A DNA stretch of 64,000 bases from Siphonodentalium dalli (lineage: Eukaryota; Mollusca; Scaphopoda; Gadilida; Siphonodentaliidae), in assembly GCA_032622095.1 (NCBI GenBank), contig CP136061.1, positions 25,918,991 to 25,982,990 of the forward strand, read 5' to 3'. The translations under genes and the position numbers were made by a program. This document shows, piece after piece, positions 48,058 through 60,021 of this stretch; the first letter of the stretch is position 1, and every line of letters starts with the position of its first letter. A model generated the notes under the pieces. That model had not been told where the DNA came from, searched no databases, and worked only from the letters and a program-made list of their open reading frames with translations.

Positions 48058-49494
48058 GTTGTTGGGCCGGACCAAATGTGATATGTGTTTACTTGTAATT
48101 ATACCACATACCAACATTTGATGCCATTGATAAATATACCATTCAGACAACGAAGTTTGATTGATGGGCATAAAGATGGATGCTGGGGCCTGGGGACACT
48201 TATATTCGTGCTGAAATTGTACCCTTCGTCTAGACAATGTGACTACCTGGGATCAAACAGGTTAAAATGTTTTGGCATTTCAGTGTCTGCAGTTGGCTGA
48301 TAGAAGTGAAGCAATTGAGGTCTACCAGAATATGAGTAATTTCATCCCCAGTGATATATCACAATATTTTGTAACAATAGGTAGAGTTAAAAGTGTCCCT
48401 TCCAACTTAAGATGGCCAACGTAACAGCTTCAATAAGGTGGGAAAAATAAATAAAACACCTATCAACATAGATAACCAATTTTTGAGGATATCTACAAAT
48501 AGTCCGTAAACAATTTACAACATGCAATGGTTTATATCGATTACTACAAATGAATTAAGGAGTTTTCTCCAAAAGTGACCCAGGATTGTGAAACATGACT
48601 GAAATTGTTTGGACAACACATTGAACACAACAGTTACAACAACAAGTGAAATCATGTTGTGTAACATATCATCGGACGGAACATTTTTAATATATGTACT
48701 GTAGTACACACAAGGGGCACTGAAATGTCCAAAATTGCAGTGCTAAGCCAAATGGTAGCAGTTTCCAACTCTAACAGTGGTCATAAACATCAGCTTGAGG
48801 TCCCACATGTACATTATAGCCATTAAATATATAGCACCATATAATTTTACTAAAAATGTCATGTCATATTTTCATATTTGTGACAAATTTATGTTATCGA
48901 AAAATTATCAATAGTCAGCCCGATATTCACAATTTGATGACACCTGGAACTCTGTCAAGTTGACCACATTTAAGATGCCAATAAGCCCATCTCATAGAGT
49001 TAGATTGAATGACGAAAATTGATTCAACATAATTTTATTCACAGAAAATAAAATTAACAGTTATTACAATATGAAACAAATAGCAAAAGTGACAAAAACA
49101 TGCTTCTTATACTCAGAAGACATTATTTAGACATATTGAAACCATAAAGCCAATCTACAGCTAGGTGTCAGTTTTCCACTAACTTTTAAAACAACTCAAT
49201 TTTGTTCTGACATGTGATAAAACTTTACTGCATTGTAACTAATTTATCATTCTGATTTGAACAAAGTATGCCTTTTCACAGCACATAAATATAGAAGATA
49301 GCAAATATATATTCAATTTCCAAACTCACTGATGGTGAAATGGTAGCTAGAATTTGTCTTGCCATCTCAATTGAAAAGTGTAATGCCCACATCAATTAAA
49401 AGGGCTAATGTAAATTATACATACATTGTACAAAACAAAAATAATATTAAACAAAATGACAAATAAATCTGAACCACTAGTAATTCATACAAAT
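48058..49494. other. Stretch with no recognised gene
   Basis: About 1.4 kb of AT-rich, unique-looking sequence with no exon or repeat I can support. Confidence 0.5.
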
Positions 49495-49561
49495 TATGTC
49501 AATTCTACTTTAATAGTGATCATATAAATTATATGATCACTATTAAAGTAGAATTGACATA
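49495..49561. repeat. Perfect palindrome, 33-bp arms, 1-bp loop
   Basis: TATGTCAATTCTACTTTAAT... is followed after a single A (49528) by its exact inverse. There are no mismatches in 33 bp and no spacer, so the structure is either very young or maintained. Confidence 0.93.
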
Positions 49562-49850
49562 CTTTATATGATATAACACAGACACCCAGAATACTATGAC
49601 ATCAGGCCAAAATTTGGTGTAGAAGATAATAATTGTCATCTCTTTGGAGCTTTGTATACATGTACATATATTTAAGGTCAAGGTCAGATGAGGTCTTGTG
49701 AATCTTACAGTTTTTGTAATTTTTATCCCAGTCAGAATAATTGTCAGCAAGTGAAGTACATACTACATAGTAAAGTTAACTATCAACATGAACTGCATTT
49801 CATATAGCTCCCAATGGTTGTGGCTACGACAGACATGTGAGGGTGTCAGA
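49562..49850. other. Stretch with no recognised gene
   Basis: AT-rich sequence, nothing recognised. Confidence 0.4.
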
Positions 49851-51118
49851 CCGATTCTCCGAAGACCTATTACTACGAAGGCCCACAACTCCGAAGACCC
49901 GATTCTCCGACGGCCCACAACTCCGAAGACCCGATTCTCCGACGGCCAATAACTCCGAAGATCCGATTCTCCGAAAGCCCATAACTCCTAAGGGACGATT
50001 CTCCGAAGACCTATAACTCCGAAGACCTATAACTCCGAAGGGCCGATTCTCCGAAGACCTATAACTCCGAAGGCCCGATTCTCCGACGGCCCATAACTCC
50101 GAAGGTCCGATTCTCCGAAGATTTTGTTTTATCGGTGAATTATCGTTTACTAAATAGTGTACAGTCCAGTGGCGAAGCCAAGGGGTCCCAAAATTCCTAC
50201 TGCCCCCATTAAATCTCTACTTGCTATTTCAGACAATATGGGCCCCTACCAAAACATGTCCAATGTCATGTAAACGCCCGGAAATCGTTCATGGGGCATC
50301 AACATATTCAAACTTTTCCTACTGCCCCCACCTAAATGGGAATTCTGGCCCGCCACTGATGATACACCAGATACTATAACGTTACGTTGGCCCATGAGAT
50401 GCCAGAGTAAAATGTACAGGGGTGAACGGGGAAGAACTTGTCCTTTTTTCATATATAAAATGAACTTGATTGCATCAAATCACCCCAATGCAGTCGGATG
50501 TGCACAGTTTAATCATATTAATTGTATTAAGACGTACATTGTGGCAAAATAATTGTATTTCTTACATAAATTTAAGCATTCTGTGGAAAATTAAGGCTTG
50601 TCGCACACTACTGGTGGTGTAGATATCACCTTATTATAATACATAGTTAACGTTTCCAATATATGAGGGCCCCTTCCCCCCTTTTCGTACGCCGGATTCC
50701 ACCCATTTTGGACCGTACGCCGGATTCCAGACGTCAATTTGAAGCTGGACGCCGGATTCCAGGGTTAATTTGAAACTCGACGCCGGATTCCAGTGTCAAT
50801 TTGAAGCTGGAGGCCGGATTCCATGGTAAATTTGAAGCTGGATTCCTGATTCCAGGGGGGGGGGTATATTATCTACATGTACATGTTCCATACAAAATAT
50901 AACCATACGCGAGGGATTTCCGGACGTTTACATGACATTTGACACGTTTTTTGGGGGGCGGTCTTCCCTAGGGCCCCATTGACTCCGTCACTGGACTGTA
51001 CACTATTTAATAAGCGATAAAACATGATCTTCGGAGAATCGGACCTTCGGAGAATCGGCCCTTCGGAGTTATAGACCTTCGGAGTTATGGGCGTTCGGAG
51101 TTATAGGCCTTCGGAGTT
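49851..51118. mobile_element. Inverted-repeat element with minisatellite ends
   Basis: The left end is an array of CCGATTCTCCGAAG and ATAACTCCGAAG words (49851-50120). The right end is the inverse array (51030-51118). Both are followed inward by matching non-repetitive inverted sequence: GTTTTATCG..., TAAATAGTGTACAGTCCAGT, and further in CATGTAAACG(C/T)CCGGAAAT. The inside also has a 31-bp minisatellite. No protein frame. Tandem repeats at the tips of inverted arms recall foldback elements. Confidence 0.8.
50691..50850 (+). repeat. 31-bp minisatellite, five copies
   Basis: GCCGGATTCC at 50691, 50719, 50751, 50782 and 50813; the unit also contains CAATTTGAAGCTGGA. Confidence 0.9.
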
Positions 51119-51674
51119 TTGTGTTACGTCATTCGTAGTATTTGACCCGGAACTCGGCTGAAGGTTAGGCTATTCAGCCTATTGCGTCGAATTACGAAAT
51201 CGCGTTTTGAATGTTTCTCTTTTCCCGCACGATAAAAAGAGGTCTTCGCACGAACCAAAAATGATAAAACTTCCCAATTTATAAGTAAAAATACCCAAAT
51301 GAAGGAGTCTATGTAGGTCCCGAAGGAGTCTATAGACTCTTTGATGTAGAGTTCTGATGGAGAAAATGTAGGTCGATCTATTTTTGTCATAACTCTGACG
51401 TATTTTGACCTGGGAGAAAAAATCGAAATCGAGGCTCACTACGAGCATGCCAGTTTTAAATATAGAAACAGGGAATCTCGACAAATGGCGATATCGGCGA
51501 CAAACAAATAATCGAAAACAACACATAAAATAAACATAGCAAAAACGGGGCACAGTAAAAATGTCAGAACGCCACGAGGTTTTACGTCGTTTTTGATGAC
51601 GTCATGGAGTGAAACGGAGTAGAGTGACACCAACGTACGAATTTGTCTGATCGCCATACACTCTTAACAAATTA
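51119..51674. other. Stretch with no recognised gene
   Basis: Contains a 20-bp direct duplication (GAAGGAGTCTAT at 51300 and 51322). Overlapping minus-strand frames up to 124 codons were inspected and show no recognised domain. Confidence 0.45.
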
Positions 51675-52159
51675 GGTTCCCCGAAGAACCAAATATGGTT
51701 CCGGGGAATGTCTCCTATGTGGAACCAGTTAAGAACCAACCAAGAACCAACTTTTGGTTCTTCAATTAGGTTCCCCGAAGAACCAAATTGAAGAACCCAA
51801 AGTTGGTTCTTGGTAGGTTCTTTATAGAACCAAATTGAAGCACCCAAAGTTGGTTCTTGGTAGGTTCTTTATAAAACCAAATTGAAGAACCCAAAGTTGG
51901 TTCTTGGTAGGTTCTTTATAGAACCAAATTGAAGAACCCAAAGTTGGTTCTTGGTAGGTTCTTTATAGAACCAAATTGAAGAACCAAAAGTTGGTTCTTG
52001 GTAGGTTCTGTATAGAACCAAATTGAAGAACCCAAAGTTGGTTCTTGGTTGGGTTCTTTATAGAACCAGTAGGTTCTTCAGTTTGGTTCTTGATTGGTTC
52101 TACATTGGTTCCACATAGGAGACATTTCCCCGGAACCAAATTGGGTTCTTCGTGGAACC
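51675..52159. mobile_element. Inverted-repeat element with 47-bp tandem repeats
   Basis: Ends of about 50 bp are inverted: GGTTCCCCGAAGAACC...GGTTCCGGGGAATGTCTCC and its counterpart GGAGACATTTCCCCGGAACC...GGAACC. Between them are six copies of a 47-bp unit (CAAAGTTGG at 51798, 51845, 51892, 51939, about 51986, 52033). Each unit contains GGTTCTT and AGAACC in inverted sense, so the whole element can fold many ways. No protein. Confidence 0.85.
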
Positions 52160-53138
52160 AAGTATCCCACCACCCGATTCTCATTTTCACAGCCTTTAGG
52201 GTATGATAACTTGACACAAAACTTTCCATCTGTGGACATTTGAAAAATGGCCATGTATTTTATAACTCAAATTATATATTTATATCTGTTAATGTACAAC
52301 AAACATTTAAAAACAATATCTGAGGAAAACTGATTTCATAACCATGCAAAAACAAAAGAAAAATGTTTTATCAACATAAACTTGGGTTTAAAATCGATGC
52401 AAATTTTAGTGCCTGGCAAATTGCATATCACCACATGAATACTACTTGGTGTGGTATAACTCAAAAGTATAACAGAATCGTGTTGAAAATAATCGGTTCA
52501 ATCAGCATATGAACAAATTTAAATTAAAAATGCAGGATGTCACAATTCATAACTCTGCCAAATTTCATCTTGTTATACCGCCGTGCAAGTTATCTAAAAA
52601 ACTAGTGGGCTTTTTCTATTTGGCTGCTACACTACAGGGTTTTCTCGGTATAATTACCATGTCGGTTGATAATCGTAATCTTATTGTGATTAAAGATAGA
52701 TTATCTCTTCGTAACACGGTCGATATAGTTTCCTAGTTATAAAATAATGAGTCGAAGACCCCTAATGATATAAATTATTGGGTCAGTTTATCGGGCTAAT
52801 TTTAGAACGAATTCCTTCAAAATCGTGGAAACGTACGGAAATGTTCGGGTGTACTCGGCAATTAGGCCTACTACATAAAGCATCACCGATTCGATACATT
52901 CATAAATTTGAAACAAGCCCGGCAAAAATAACCGAATACTTTGGTCATCGTAATGGATTGAGATAATACGCACGGACGTACTCAGGTACATTACAACATA
53001 TATAAACCACTTTATTATTCCGTTATGTGCAAACAAAACACACATACTTTAGTTTTAGCTGTGTTTTATTCGCTAATAAACCTATTGCAAGTCGTGTGGC
53101 CGGGAAGAGATAATCTATTATCTATCTATTTTATCCTC
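52160..53138. other. Stretch with no recognised gene
   Basis: AT-rich single-copy-like sequence. A plus-strand frame at 52509-52736 has no recognised domain. Confidence 0.45.
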
Positions 53139-56100
53139 TGTATAGGGACATTATTACATGGATGTGCATATTTTTTATGATTCATTGTTTATCCTCTGTG
53201 ATGTCCTAACATTTAATTACCAGGCTGGAAAGAGAATTCCCCTTTAAGTTTGCAAACTGTCACACTTTAAGCATGTTATAACACTCAAAATACAGTTCTC
53301 CAAAACATTTGTTCCATAGTCAATTATCAAGAAAAGGCACAAAATACAACAGCATTATTAAAAAACTTGTTACTTCTTTTTAAAGGATTTGTCTAGTCAA
53401 CATTTTTATCCTCTTGATTGATGCCCGCTGTTCCACTGATCACCATGCCAAAAACATTTTTGCGATAGGCCGATCACAACTGAAGTTATGCCGATCTAAA
53501 AGTCATTAATGGATTTTCGAGTCAGAATCTTATTTAATGTACTGTGCCGCCACAGAATGGACGAGTGACGACACGTAGCGGCGAAAGACTTGTAAGGATG
53601 GCTGTTTATCTACCGCGATGTGCGACAATATCTTATTGTTTATGCATACGTCACATACGGTGTAGGCGTCGCACATATATAGTCGCAAATAATATCTGAC
53701 TAAATGCCGTTTTGGGGTAAAAAATATGCTAATTGTTTTATTTTTCGGTCCCGTTCGCCCCAAATTTCTTAAAGGGGCACAACTAATTATAGTATATAAC
53801 ATATAACCAAATGATCGGACCTTCGGATGTGATATTGTTTACATACATGTAATCGGACCCGAGGAATCTTATTAATTAGGTCCCATCGACATCATATGTT
53901 TAAAAGGGCATTCGTAATTACTTTAATTAATTAATTAATTACTTAAGTAGTTAATAAATAATGATATACGCAAAATGGTTGCAATCTGGTCAGTGAAGAT
54001 TGAAACACGAGGATAACTTGGCCGGAGTGTAGTGAAACAAGGGGTACGCATCTAAGATGCTTTTGTCGAGTTTTTTGGCAGTCGAACCAAACTTCTGCCA
54101 ATAAGGTGCACAACCCCCGGGAAAAAGAGTTGGACGGTGGTATATTATTGCAATAGACCTATATACCAAATATTAATTGAATCCGTTAATATTTCATTGA
54201 GTTATCGCACGAACGGTGATAAAATTGTGATTAAATTAGACAAACTAAGACCCATAAGTCCGGAAAAAAATTCGGACAAACCAGCTTTTCGAACTCGTCA
54301 AAGATATTGTTGCAATAGACTCATATACCAAATATAGTTTAAATCGGTTAATATTTCATCGAGTTATCGCGCTAACAGTGATAAAATTGCTAAAAATAGA
54401 CAAACTAAGACCCATAACTCCGCGAAAAAAATTTGGACAAACCTGGTTTTCGAACTCGTTCGAGATATTGTTGCAGAACACTCATATACCAAATATTGTT
54501 GAGATCGGTTAATATTTCATCAAGTTATCGCGCTAACGGTGATAACTTTGCTAAAAATAGACAACCTAAGACCCATAACTGCGCGAAAACAACTCGGACA
54601 AACCTGGTTTTCGAACTCGTCCGAGATATTGTTGCAGGAGACTCACATACCAAATATTGTTGAAATCAGTTAATATTTCATCGAGTTGTCGCGCTAACGG
54701 TGATACAATTGCTAAAAATAGACAAACTAAGACCCATAACTCTGCGAAAAAAATTCGAACAAACCTGGTTTTCGAACTCGTCCGAGATATTGTTGCAGGA
54801 GACTCATATACCAAATATTGTTGAAATCTGTTAATATTTCATCGAGTTATCGCGCTATCGGTGATAAAATTGCTAAAAAATAGACAAACTAATACCCATA
54901 ACTCCTCGAAAAATATTTGGACAAACCTGGTTTTCGAACACGTCCGAGATATTGTTGCAAGAGTCTCATATACCACATATTGTTGAAATTGGTTAATATT
55001 TGCGTGAGTTATCGCGCTATCGGTGAAAAACTTAACTAAAAACCATCCAAGATGGATAACTCTTGTAAAAAAGGTTCGGACATGGCCCATTTTATACAGG
55101 CAGTAAATAGTCATTGGGAGCAACTGCCATACCAACATTTTTTTGAATCCGTTCACAAATGTCAAAGTTATAAGGCATTCTTTAGGTCCGTCCGCCCGCC
55201 CGCCCGCCCGCACGCCGCCGCCCGCCAACCGTCCCTCGCCAAACCATAAGTCGAGTTTTTGAAAAACTCGACTAATAAATTACGTTGACCCATGACGACT
55301 TAAAAGTGCAAACATGACGAATAAAGAGCGTTTGTTGTCAGCTTATAAATAAATTATGTAGGAAAATTGGTAGAGGTGGGTGATATGAGCTGACGAGGGG
55401 ATGTCATTGGATAGGAGCCTTTGAACTCAAATGTCTCAAACGGGGACCAAAAAAGTATACTAGGAATAAAGAGCGTTTATTAACAGTTTTTGTGGGAAAA
55501 TTGGTGCTCGAAAGTAAAATTATTTAATTAAATTTATTATTAGGGCATCTGATGTAGATGTAACCTATTTAATAAGATCAAACATCTATACCAATTGTTT
55601 TACATATATTCTAAGCAGATAATGAACGCTCTTTATTGTTCACGATGACGTCAGCTCAGATCACCCACGTCTACCAATTATCATACATAATATATTTCTA
55701 AGCTGACAACAAACGCTCTTTATTTGTCATGTTTGCACTTTTAAGTCGTCTTGGGTCAACGTCATTTATTTCACTACACTCCGGCCAAGTTATCCTCGTG
55801 TTTCAATCTTCACTGACCAGATTGCAACCATTTTGCGTATATCATTATTAATTAATTAATAAATTAAAGTAATTATGAGTGCCCTTTTAAGACATCTGAT
55901 GTCGATGGGACCTAATTAATAAGATTCTCCGGGTCCGATTACATGTATGTAAACAATATCACATCCGAAGGTCCGATCATTTGGTCGCTGGCCTCTAATT
56001 ACTATAATTAGTTGTGTCCCTTTAAGAAATCTGGGGCGAACAGGACCGAAAAATAAAACAATTAGCATATATAAACCCCAAAACGGCATTTAGTCAGATA

Positions 56101-56654
56101 TTATTTGCGACTATATATGTGCGACGCCTACACCATATGTGACGTATGCATAAACAATAAGATATTGTCGCGCATCGCGGTAGATAAACAGCCATCATTA
56201 CAAGTCTTTGACCGCCACGTGTCGCCACTCGTTCATACTGTGACGTCACAGTACATTAAATAAGATTCTGACTCCAAAATCCATTAATGACTTTTAGATC
56301 GGCATAACTTCAGTTGTGATCGGCCTATCGCAAAAATGTTTTCGGCATGGTGATCAGTGGAACCGCGGGCATCGATCAAGAGGATAAAAATGTTGACTAG
56401 ACAAATCCTTTAAAAAGAAGTAACAAGTTTTTTAATAATGCTGTTGTATTTTGTGCCTTTTCTTGATAATTGACTATGGAACAAATGTTTTGGAGAACTG
56501 TATTTTGAGTGTTATAACATGCTTAAAGTGTGACAGTTTGCAAACTTAAAGGGGAATTCTCTGTCCAGCCTGGTAATTAAATGTTAGGACATCACAGAGG
56601 ATAAACAATGAATCATAAAAAATATGCACATCCATGTAATAATGTCCCTATACA
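53139..56654. mobile_element. Large foldback element: 890-bp arms around tandem repeats
   Basis: Left arm 53139-54037 pairs with right arm 55769-56654. The outer end TGTATAGGGACATTATTACA is matched by its inverse at 56654, and the inner end CCGGAGTGTAGTGAAA by TTTCACTACACTCCGG. Mismatches are few. The 1.7-kb centre holds tandem units of about 160 bp and a second, nested inverted pair (55280-55410 and 55640-55765) around AATAAAGAGCGTTTGTTGTC. No protein frame is found in the arms. No clear target duplication. Confidence 0.88.
54140..55273 (+). repeat. 160-bp tandem repeats ending in a hairpin
   Basis: The phrase GACCCATAACTCCGCG or a variant occurs at about 54249, 54410, 54572, 54732 and 54893, each followed by CAAACCTGGTTTTCGAACTC, ATATTGTTGCA, CATATACCAAATATTGTTG and ATCGAGTTATCGCGC. 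The block ends with CGCCCG runs (55193-55213) and a perfect 12-bp-arm hairpin AGTCGAGTTTTT-G-AAAAACTCGACT (55249-55273). A hairpin after tandem repeats hints at a Helitron- or Helentron-like end, but no CTRR follows. Confidence 0.8.
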
Positions 56655-57599
56655 TGTACTGTCTATCTTACTGAAATAAGTCTGATTAACGGACCTTCTG
56701 AATAACTGACCTCTTGAATAGAGGACCTTCTGAATAAAGTACCATACTCATCTGTACAACACAAAAAGTACCAACATTCCGCAGTGCGAGCAAGCTTGTT
56801 TCCATATCAAGTGCATTGCTCAACATTATATTTGTCCAGATTGTTTTGGTTTCAACTGTACGTTCCAGTTCGAAAATTAATGTTATATTATTAGTCACAT
56901 GAATATTAGAAGTACCATAGAGTCATAGACACAATTAAGTGCTGATAAAATAGTTTTTCAAATACGGTTTTTGTTTCGCTGTCTGTAGTTCTTTGGAGAT
57001 AATTTTATATAATATATTGTACGATCGAGATCGGAGCGTGTAGGGAAAACAAATCGGTGGTAGGAAGCTATCTGCAATTAAAATTGTATATACGATCGAG
57101 ATTGCAAGGTATGTGCCTCCCCCATCTTTGGTCGGAAGAAGTCTATGATAAAGATCGTAGGACAAAGATCGCAGCGTGTGCCGCGGAATTACTATAGTTA
57201 CACATTTTCCCATTTGTCGACACCCACGGAGGTTCTAATATTACGAATCTATGCCAAAGGTATCGAGCTGAATCGAACCATCGATGCGGTTTCGAGCCGA
57301 GTCGAATCTCGAACCGTTCGCAGGTCCCTATTTGCCATGTACCCACATGAAACAAAAAAATGTCATGACATCCACAAATTTGGATTTTATAAGCATTTTC
57401 AACAAATACCATGTGCCACATTTGCATGAGTGTGATATAACGACGAAATGTGCACGAGTTACCGGTAGAATTTCTGAAACTTTCGATGTTGACATAAACA
57501 ATTTGGTGGTCGGCGACAACGTACATGTAAATAATTTTTGACTCATTGAGTTTATTCGGCCCAATGCCCGGAATAACACAGGAAAGGTTCAAGACGAAG
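56655..57599. other. Stretch with no recognised gene
   Basis: Short reiterations of GGACCTTCTGAATA lie at 56690-56735 and ACGATCGAGAT at 57023 and 57092. Opposing open frames of 149 (minus) and 94 (plus) codons overlap at 57143-57592 and have no recognised domain. Confidence 0.45.
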
Positions 57600-58004
57600 T
57601 CAAGTCCTTATTTCCACTGTGGTCCCGTGAGTCGGTCGGATGACTCAAATTTTGATCAGGTAATTTTGACATTTTAACCGTGACTTCATCACCACGGTAG
57701 GGTTCTTTAACGTGTGCACATTGTTGCACACGGGACAGCCATTAACGTCGGATCCCGATCCAACGGTGTGCCTAAAACAGTGTCATCCCTGGACATGACA
57801 CCGCAGAGGAGCGGATGTACGAAATTCGCCCAGTGCATGTTTTTTCAAATCAATGTCATCAATGGCTGATTTGTGATGCCCATGGTACTGGGGATGCATA
57901 TGGCAACACAAAGTCCGACCGATACCGTGTCGGATTCGAACCCTCGACCGTGTCGAAGGTGAAGCTCAGAGGTCGACCCACAAACCAACTGAGCTATCCG
58001 CTCC
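57600..58004 (-). mobile_element. tRNA-derived SINE
   Basis: On the minus strand the head from 58004 reads GGAGCGGATAGCTCAGTTGG and carries an A-box (TAGCTCAGTTGG, about 57996-57985) and a B-box (GGTTCGAATCC, 57942-57932), the internal RNA polymerase III promoter. The body includes the hairpin GTGTGCA...TGCACAC next to CGTTAAAGAACCCT (57705-57735), a motif I associate with SINEs of marine invertebrates. The anticodon region is not tRNA-like, so this is not a functional tRNA. Confidence 0.75.
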
Positions 58005-58552
58005 TTTTCTGTCAACTACATTGAATTCTAATGCAACGTGGATGCACCAGTAGAAGATGAACCTCCAACACGAAGAAATGCCTCCATAAATTTTGTATCA
58101 AATGGAACAAATTGATGATACGGTTTATAACATGTCAGATGACAATGTATAACATATGATAATAACTCTCTAAATAGTAACTTTTAGTTGAAAATATTAT
58201 TAAATGTGTTTTTGTCGCGATTTCCTCTGGTCATACGTTTATATGTAGCATGTGTCTGAATGAAACTGCCAGTTGGGACTTTTGATCTGAATTTATCTTT
58301 TTCCTTTTAAAAAAATTGTTTCTAACATATAATTTTTGTTTTGTTTCGATTAATGTTTGATATGAAGGATGGCTAAATTCAAGCTATAAAACTGTTTGAA
58401 TATTGCAGTAAAATATTAAATTTAAAATGGCTATTAACAGGTGTAATTTGCCATGCCACAACGATGCTCTTATGATGGATACATTTAGTGGATATATTTC
58501 CGTATATTATATGGAAATATATCCACTGAATAAATATTGAAGGCTTCCTTAA
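58005..58552. other. Stretch with small hairpin, no gene
   Basis: AT-rich. At 58487-58527 AGTGGATATATTTCC is followed by its inverse GGAAATATATCCACT with an 11-bp loop. Nothing else recognised. Confidence 0.55.
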
Positions 58553-59004
58553 AGGTACTCAATCCGAACAGAGGGTCCCCATCTCAACAGATTCCAACAA
58601 CAACAATCCGACCAGAGGGTCCTATATTACTATTTCTTTGGCTTTGGGGGTAAAAAATATTTGATTCGAGTCGAGGAACCCATCAAACAAAGCTCAGAGT
58701 TATTAGATATTGATTTTTGAATTTTTTTATATTCTCGAGATGAGTACTAATAATTGCCGTCAATTTCGTAACCTGCTCGAGATGTGTACACCAAAACACT
58801 TTCAAACAGACAAGGATGTATAACTCTAAAATCAACTGGTAATAATAACGCAATTTTGACTGAGTTCTTGGCCGGAAAGTATTCCCGATAATGAAAAATA
58901 ATAGATTTCTTTGATGGGTGACTTCCTCGACTCGAATCAAATATTTTTGACCTCCGAAGCCATTGAAATAGTAATTGAGAGGAGTTTTATCGGATTGAGT
59001 ACCT
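58553..59004. mobile_element. piggyBac-like MITE with TTAA duplications
   Basis: TTAA at 58549-58552 and 59005-59008 flank inverted ends AGGTACTCAATCCGA and TCGGATTGAGTACCT. Further inside, GGTAAAAAATATTTGATTCG with GAGTCGAGGAA on the left is mirrored on the right. It is 452 bp with no transposase. TTAA target duplications are characteristic of piggyBac-type transposons. Confidence 0.85.
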
Positions 59005-59299
59005 TTAAAGTGGTGTTATGTAAGTCATCAACTTTGACAAGTAGCAATCACTCTTATTGGCATTAATGAAACTTATCTGTACCTGGATACTTGTGTCTCT
59101 TATCAATACCCTTGCAATATATCGCTGATGCATGCCCCTCTGTAAAAGTTTACAATAACCAAATTCCCCGTGATAAAATAAAATGAAGAAAAAAAATGGA
59201 ACCCCCCCCCCCCCCCGCCCCTGTTTTTTTGGCCCGGTTACCGGAAACACAGGTATATTTTTATTTTGCCTAAGGGACAAAAGAGTACATATAGAATAC
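59005..59299. other. Sequence downstream of the SAM exon
   Basis: Presumed intron. It contains a poly-C run (59202-59217) next to GGCCCGGTTACCGGAAAC. No second exon was recognised. Confidence 0.45.
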
Positions 59300-59438
59300 C
59301 TGTTATAGTTTGAACTGTCATCCTTGTTCAATTTCTCCAGATGTTTCAGTACTTTGCATTGAGTTTTTATAGTTGGCACCAACCTCTCAATCATCCTTTC
59401 TGTCATTTCCAACAGTGTTTCCCCATCGATGTCTTGCT
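59300..59438 (-). CDS. SAM-domain gene, second coding exon
   Basis: Minus-strand exon between acceptor TTTTGTATAG and donor GTATTC. Together with the last base of the start exon (63593) it reads EQDIDGETLLEMTERMIERL and then VPTIKTQCKVLKHLEKLNK. This is the second half of a sterile alpha motif: F-K-E-Q-D-I-D-G-E-x-L-L-x-M is the usual helix 3-4 sequence, and the L-K-H-L-x-K-L helix closes the fold. SAM domains bind other SAM domains, RNA or lipids; which applies here cannot be told. The exon leaves phase 2, so at least one further exon must lie at lower coordinates or beyond the window; I could not find it. Confidence 0.75.
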
Positions 59439-60021
59439 CTATACAAAACAAAATACAAATGACCATGTGATGTCATACTATGGTATTAAGATGGACATGC
59501 AAAACCAAATAAGTTATATGAGTTAGAAATGCACTTGCAACAACTACCGGTATGATGTTGTATTCATATTACTCACTTATAAACTTAAAATTAAAAGGGA
59601 CATTTCGGTGTTCAGTCTTGTACTGCCCAAAATAACGAATACACCAACATTTCTGTCTATTCTTATTAAATTTCTACCCTAGTCGCTCTGTCTAAGATTG
59701 TGTGACAATTTTGTTACTGTTCATTTTGCTCCCCAAACAATCAAGACATTCCAATTACTATATCAACCTGCCGATTGCCAATTCAGTTTATCCGTTGATT
59801 ACTATTCAGTATCATGTATATATAGACATATTAGGTCCCTGCAAATCGGCGATTTTATGTCAAACCGAATCAGCCTTGAAGTTTCGAATCGAACCGAATC
59901 TCGAATCATGAAACCAAATAATCATATCGAGTTATACATATAGGCTATACTACATAGTGAACGTAAAATACCGTGGTCTATACATGTAGCTGGGAAGCGA
60001 TTTACTGTTACTGATTGGGGA

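Noticed and set aside
51124-51657. Overlapping minus-strand frames of 72-124 codons
   Set aside because: Three frames of the same strand are open at once in a short AT-rich stretch; no domain found.
57143-57592. 149-codon minus-strand frame and opposing 94-codon plus-strand frame
   Set aside because: Mutually overlapping, without domain, splice context or repeat support.
57932-58004. tRNA gene
   Set aside because: A and B boxes are present but the anticodon arm and acceptor pairing are not tRNA-like; it is the head of a SINE.
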